A stretch of DNA of 8,355 bases from Lachnospiraceae bacterium (lineage in GTDB: Bacteria; Bacillota_A; Clostridia; Lachnospirales; Lachnospiraceae). The DNA is taken from contig JAGBNT010000056.1 in the NCBI GenBank assembly GCA_017634255.1, forward strand, positions 1-8,355, given 5' to 3'. The notes under the pieces are model-generated. The model made no database searches and was not told the origin of the DNA. It saw only the letters and a program-made list of their open reading frames with translations. The first letter of the stretch is position 1. Each line of letters begins with the position of its first letter. Positions 6,532-8,355 of this stretch are shown piece after piece. Made by a program: the position numbers and the translations under genes.

Positions 6532-7974
6532 TTATTTTGCACCCGGCTTTTTTCCGATTCGCACCACCGCATATAAATACGCCGCAGTAAGGACTCCTGC
6601 GATGATATAGCTTATGGTCCAGGGGATATTAAAGCCGATCTTCGCATTTAATATATAGGAACAGATCACGTACATATAAAAGCTTCCGGGAATGAGGGCC
6701 AGATAAAAGGGCATCTTATTCCTGAGCATATATACCGCTATCATCGTCAGGACGAATACAGCCGTGGTCTCATTGCCCCAGGAGAAATATCTCCACAGGA
6801 TATTGAAGCCGGAGGGATTTCCCTTTGCAAAAAATAAGAGTATTCCTACCACTATAAATATGCATATCGCCATAGGAAGCGCCTTCTGCTTCTTCGTCTG
6901 GTCAATTTTCAGCGCATCTCCAACCATGAGCCTTAAGGAACGAAGCGCCGTATCCCCGGAGGTCACCGGCAGGAGTATAACTCCGATTATGGCAATGATG
7001 CCTCCCACGCTTCCGAGCATATCCTTGGCGACTATACCCACTACCTGAGTGGGGGCGTTCCCGATGGCGTCCACATCCACGAGGCCCAGCCCAAGGGCTC
7101 CCATGGCTGCCGCAGCCCAGGTCATGGCTATGAAGCCCTCGGCTATCATCATATCGTAAAAAGTAAATCTCCCCTCTCTCTCATCGACAACCGTACGGGA
7201 GACCAATGTCGCCTGGGTGGAATGAAAGCCGGAGCAGATACCGCAGGTCACTGTAACAAAGAACATCGGGATGAAATTCGTCTTATAGGGATATCCCGCA
7301 GCGGCGGCGTTCCAAAGCTCCGTTAAGGGATAGCCCTTTGTAAAGAGTCCCACGAAGACTCCGACTGCCGACAGCAGAAGTATGGCTCCGAATAACGGAT
7401 ATATCCGTCCTATTATCTTGTCTATCGGGAAGAGGGTGGCGATTATGTAATAAGCAAAGATCACTCCGTAGACTATCCATAAAACCGGATTGGAGGCGGA
7501 GCTGTCCTGATTTAAGATCTGCGATACAAAGATGTCTCCGGGAGTATAGATAAATACCACTCCCACGAGGAGCATTAAGAGGCATACAAAAATATTGTAG
7601 AATGTATAAATATTCTTTCCCAGAAAGCGCCTTACCAGGTCCGGGGTCTGCTCTCCCTTGTTCCTTATGGAGATCATTCCCGTCATGTAATCATGGAAGG
7701 CTCCGGCTATGACACAGCCTATGGGGATCGTAATAAAGGCTATGGGTCCGAAGAGTATGCCCTGGATGGGACCTAAGATCGGCCCTGTCCCGGCGATGTT
7801 TAAAAGCTCTATAAGGGCATTTTTCCACTTTTTCATAGGAACAAAATCCACTCCGTCACTCATGGAAAGGGCGGGTGTCGGAGCATCGGTGGGCTTCATG
7901 ATTTTCTCGCAAATTTTTCCGTATACTGCACCGCCAACTATCAGCAGCACAATGCCAATAAGAAACGTGATCAC
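6532..7974 (-). CDS. cstA: CstA-family membrane transporter (carbon starvation protein, short form)
   Basis: A 480-residue polytopic membrane protein of the CstA/BtsT family, which imports pyruvate or peptides in the enterobacteria where it has been studied. The visible hallmarks are IAGTGPILGPIQG (60-72), FHDYMTGM (93-100), SGFHSTQATLVSRTV (248-262), LLPVTSGDTALRSLRLM (334-350) and YFSWGNETTA (396-405). Hydrophobic helices run almost throughout, starting at the N-terminus. It is about 200 residues shorter than E. coli CstA, as in many Firmicutes members, and ends cleanly. The start codon is GTG at 7974, chosen because AGGAGG lies 10 nt upstream. It follows the PAP2-like gene by 37 bp, so they are probably co-transcribed, and precedes the FIST-chemoreceptor pair. 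The substrate cannot be read from sequence. Confidence 0.93.
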   Translation of the reverse strand: MITFLIGIVLLIVGGAVYGKICEKIMKPTDAPTPALSMSDGVDFVPMKKWKNALIELLNIAGTGPILGPIQGILFGPIAFITIPIGCVIAGAFHDYMTGMISIRNKGEQTPDLVRRFLGKNIYTFYNIFVCLLMLLVGVVFIYTPGDIFVSQILNQDSSASNPVLWIVYGVIFAYYIIATLFPIDKIIGRIYPLFGAILLLSAVGVFVGLFTKGYPLTELWNAAAAGYPYKTNFIPMFFVTVTCGICSGFHSTQATLVSRTVVDEREGRFTFYDMMIAEGFIAMTWAAAAMGALGLGLVDVDAIGNAPTQVVGIVAKDMLGSVGGIIAIIGVILLPVTSGDTALRSLRLMVGDALKIDQTKKQKALPMAICIFIVVGILLFFAKGNPSGFNILWRYFSWGNETTAVFVLTMIAVYMLRNKMPFYLALIPGSFYMYVICSYILNAKIGFNIPWTISYIIAGVLTAAYLYAVVRIGKKPGAK

Positions 7975-7984
7975 TTTTTTCTCT

Positions 7985-7990
7985 CCTCCT
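7985..7990 (-). promoter_or_regulatory. Ribosome binding site that fixes the GTG start of cstA
   Basis: A perfect AGGAGG on the minus strand lies 10 nt before the GTG at 7974. No ATG is available at a comparable position in this frame. Confidence 0.75.
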
Positions 7991-8011
7991 AGTACATTAT
8001 GTGTAAAAAAT

Positions 8012-8355
8012 TTATTGTTTACTGTTCGCTTTGCTTTTAGCCATGAGTCCCTCTATCCATTTAAAAATGAGGGGAGCCACGATGAAGACTACCATCACAA
8101 GGCAAAAGCGCTGTATGAATTTTGAGGCCCTGGGGTCCACATTCTGGGTTGCAAGCTTACTGAGCCTGTTGGTTATGACCACAACCGCTGTACCAACAAC
8201 GCCCCTTATGACCCTGACCTTTGCGGCGAGGCCCTCTGTAGTGAACTTAATATAGCGCTTCTCCAGGAACCAGCCTATCACAAAGCCCACAGCCAGACCC
8301 GCGATCTGGAAGCAGTCCACCTGCATTTCAACGAGGTCTATCTCCACATAGTCCG
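8012..8355 (-). CDS. C-terminal part of a membrane protein, probably PAP2-family phosphatase (partial)
   Basis: The last 113 residues of a membrane protein; the frame is open to the window's right edge. The GTG at 8347 is therefore probably an internal valine (DYVEIDLVEMQ) and not a start. Three hydrophobic segments are visible: about CFQIAGLAVGFVIGWFLE, then a segment around GVVGTAVVVI, then one around CLVMVVFIVAPLIF. Charged stretches lie between them (EKRYIKFTTEG; NRLSKLATQNVDPRASKF), and the tail is basic (KSKANSKQ). The G-x-x-x-GF-x-x-GW-x-x-EKRY-x-x-F pattern followed by a helical segment and a final LIFKW helix fits the C-terminus of clostridial PAP2 lipid phosphatases. The catalytic motifs (KX6RP, PSGH, SRX5HX3D) would lie upstream, outside the window, so the family call is provisional. 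It ends 37 bp before cstA, suggesting a shared transcript. Confidence 0.55.
   Translation of the reverse strand, partial: DYVEIDLVEMQVDCFQIAGLAVGFVIGWFLEKRYIKFTTEGLAAKVRVIRGVVGTAVVVITNRLSKLATQNVDPRASKFIQRFCLVMVVFIVAPLIFKWIEGLMAKSKANSKQ

Noticed and set aside
8345..8347. GTG at 8347 as start of a 111-residue small membrane protein
   Set aside because: The frame stays open to the window edge, no ribosome site can be seen in the few remaining bases, and the content looks like the C-terminus of a larger membrane enzyme.

Overview
All six genes in this window lie on the minus strand, so transcription runs from high to low coordinates. No RNA gene, CRISPR array or insertion sequence was recognised. 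The base composition is near half GC, Shine-Dalgarno sequences are strong (AGGAGG, AAAGGAG), and the protein families are SpoIIE-type phosphatase, soluble chemoreceptor, FIST, short-form CstA and a family 5 solute-binding protein. Together these suggest a Gram-positive anaerobe of the Clostridia, probably Lachnospiraceae. That assignment is an inference from style and gene content, not from a marker gene.

Layout in order of transcription. (1) 8355-8012 is the C-terminal part of a membrane protein, probably a PAP2-family phosphatase. It is followed after 37 bp by a GTG-started CstA-family transporter (7974-6532). (2) After a 111-bp AT-rich gap with promoter-like elements but no obvious terminator come a FIST-domain sensory protein (6420-5365) and, 35 bp later, a soluble methyl-accepting chemotaxis protein (5329-4379). 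(3) A long, nearly perfect palindrome (4290-4359) with U-tracts on both sides closes that unit. (4) A second signalling operon follows: a membrane-anchored peptide-type solute-binding protein (4214-2499), then a dCache-HAMP-SpoIIE phosphatase (2502-217) joined by an ATGA overlap, then 22 bp later the start of another membrane protein (194 to beyond position 1).

Taken together, this is a nutrient-sensing neighbourhood. One unit pairs an uptake protein with a cytoplasmic FIST and chemoreceptor pair. The other pairs an orphan solute-binding protein, with no permease or ATPase gene seen, with a transmembrane phosphatase. The most interesting reading is that the binding protein in the second operon is a sensor subunit and not part of a transporter. 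The boundaries and families are well supported; the functional link between neighbours is inference.
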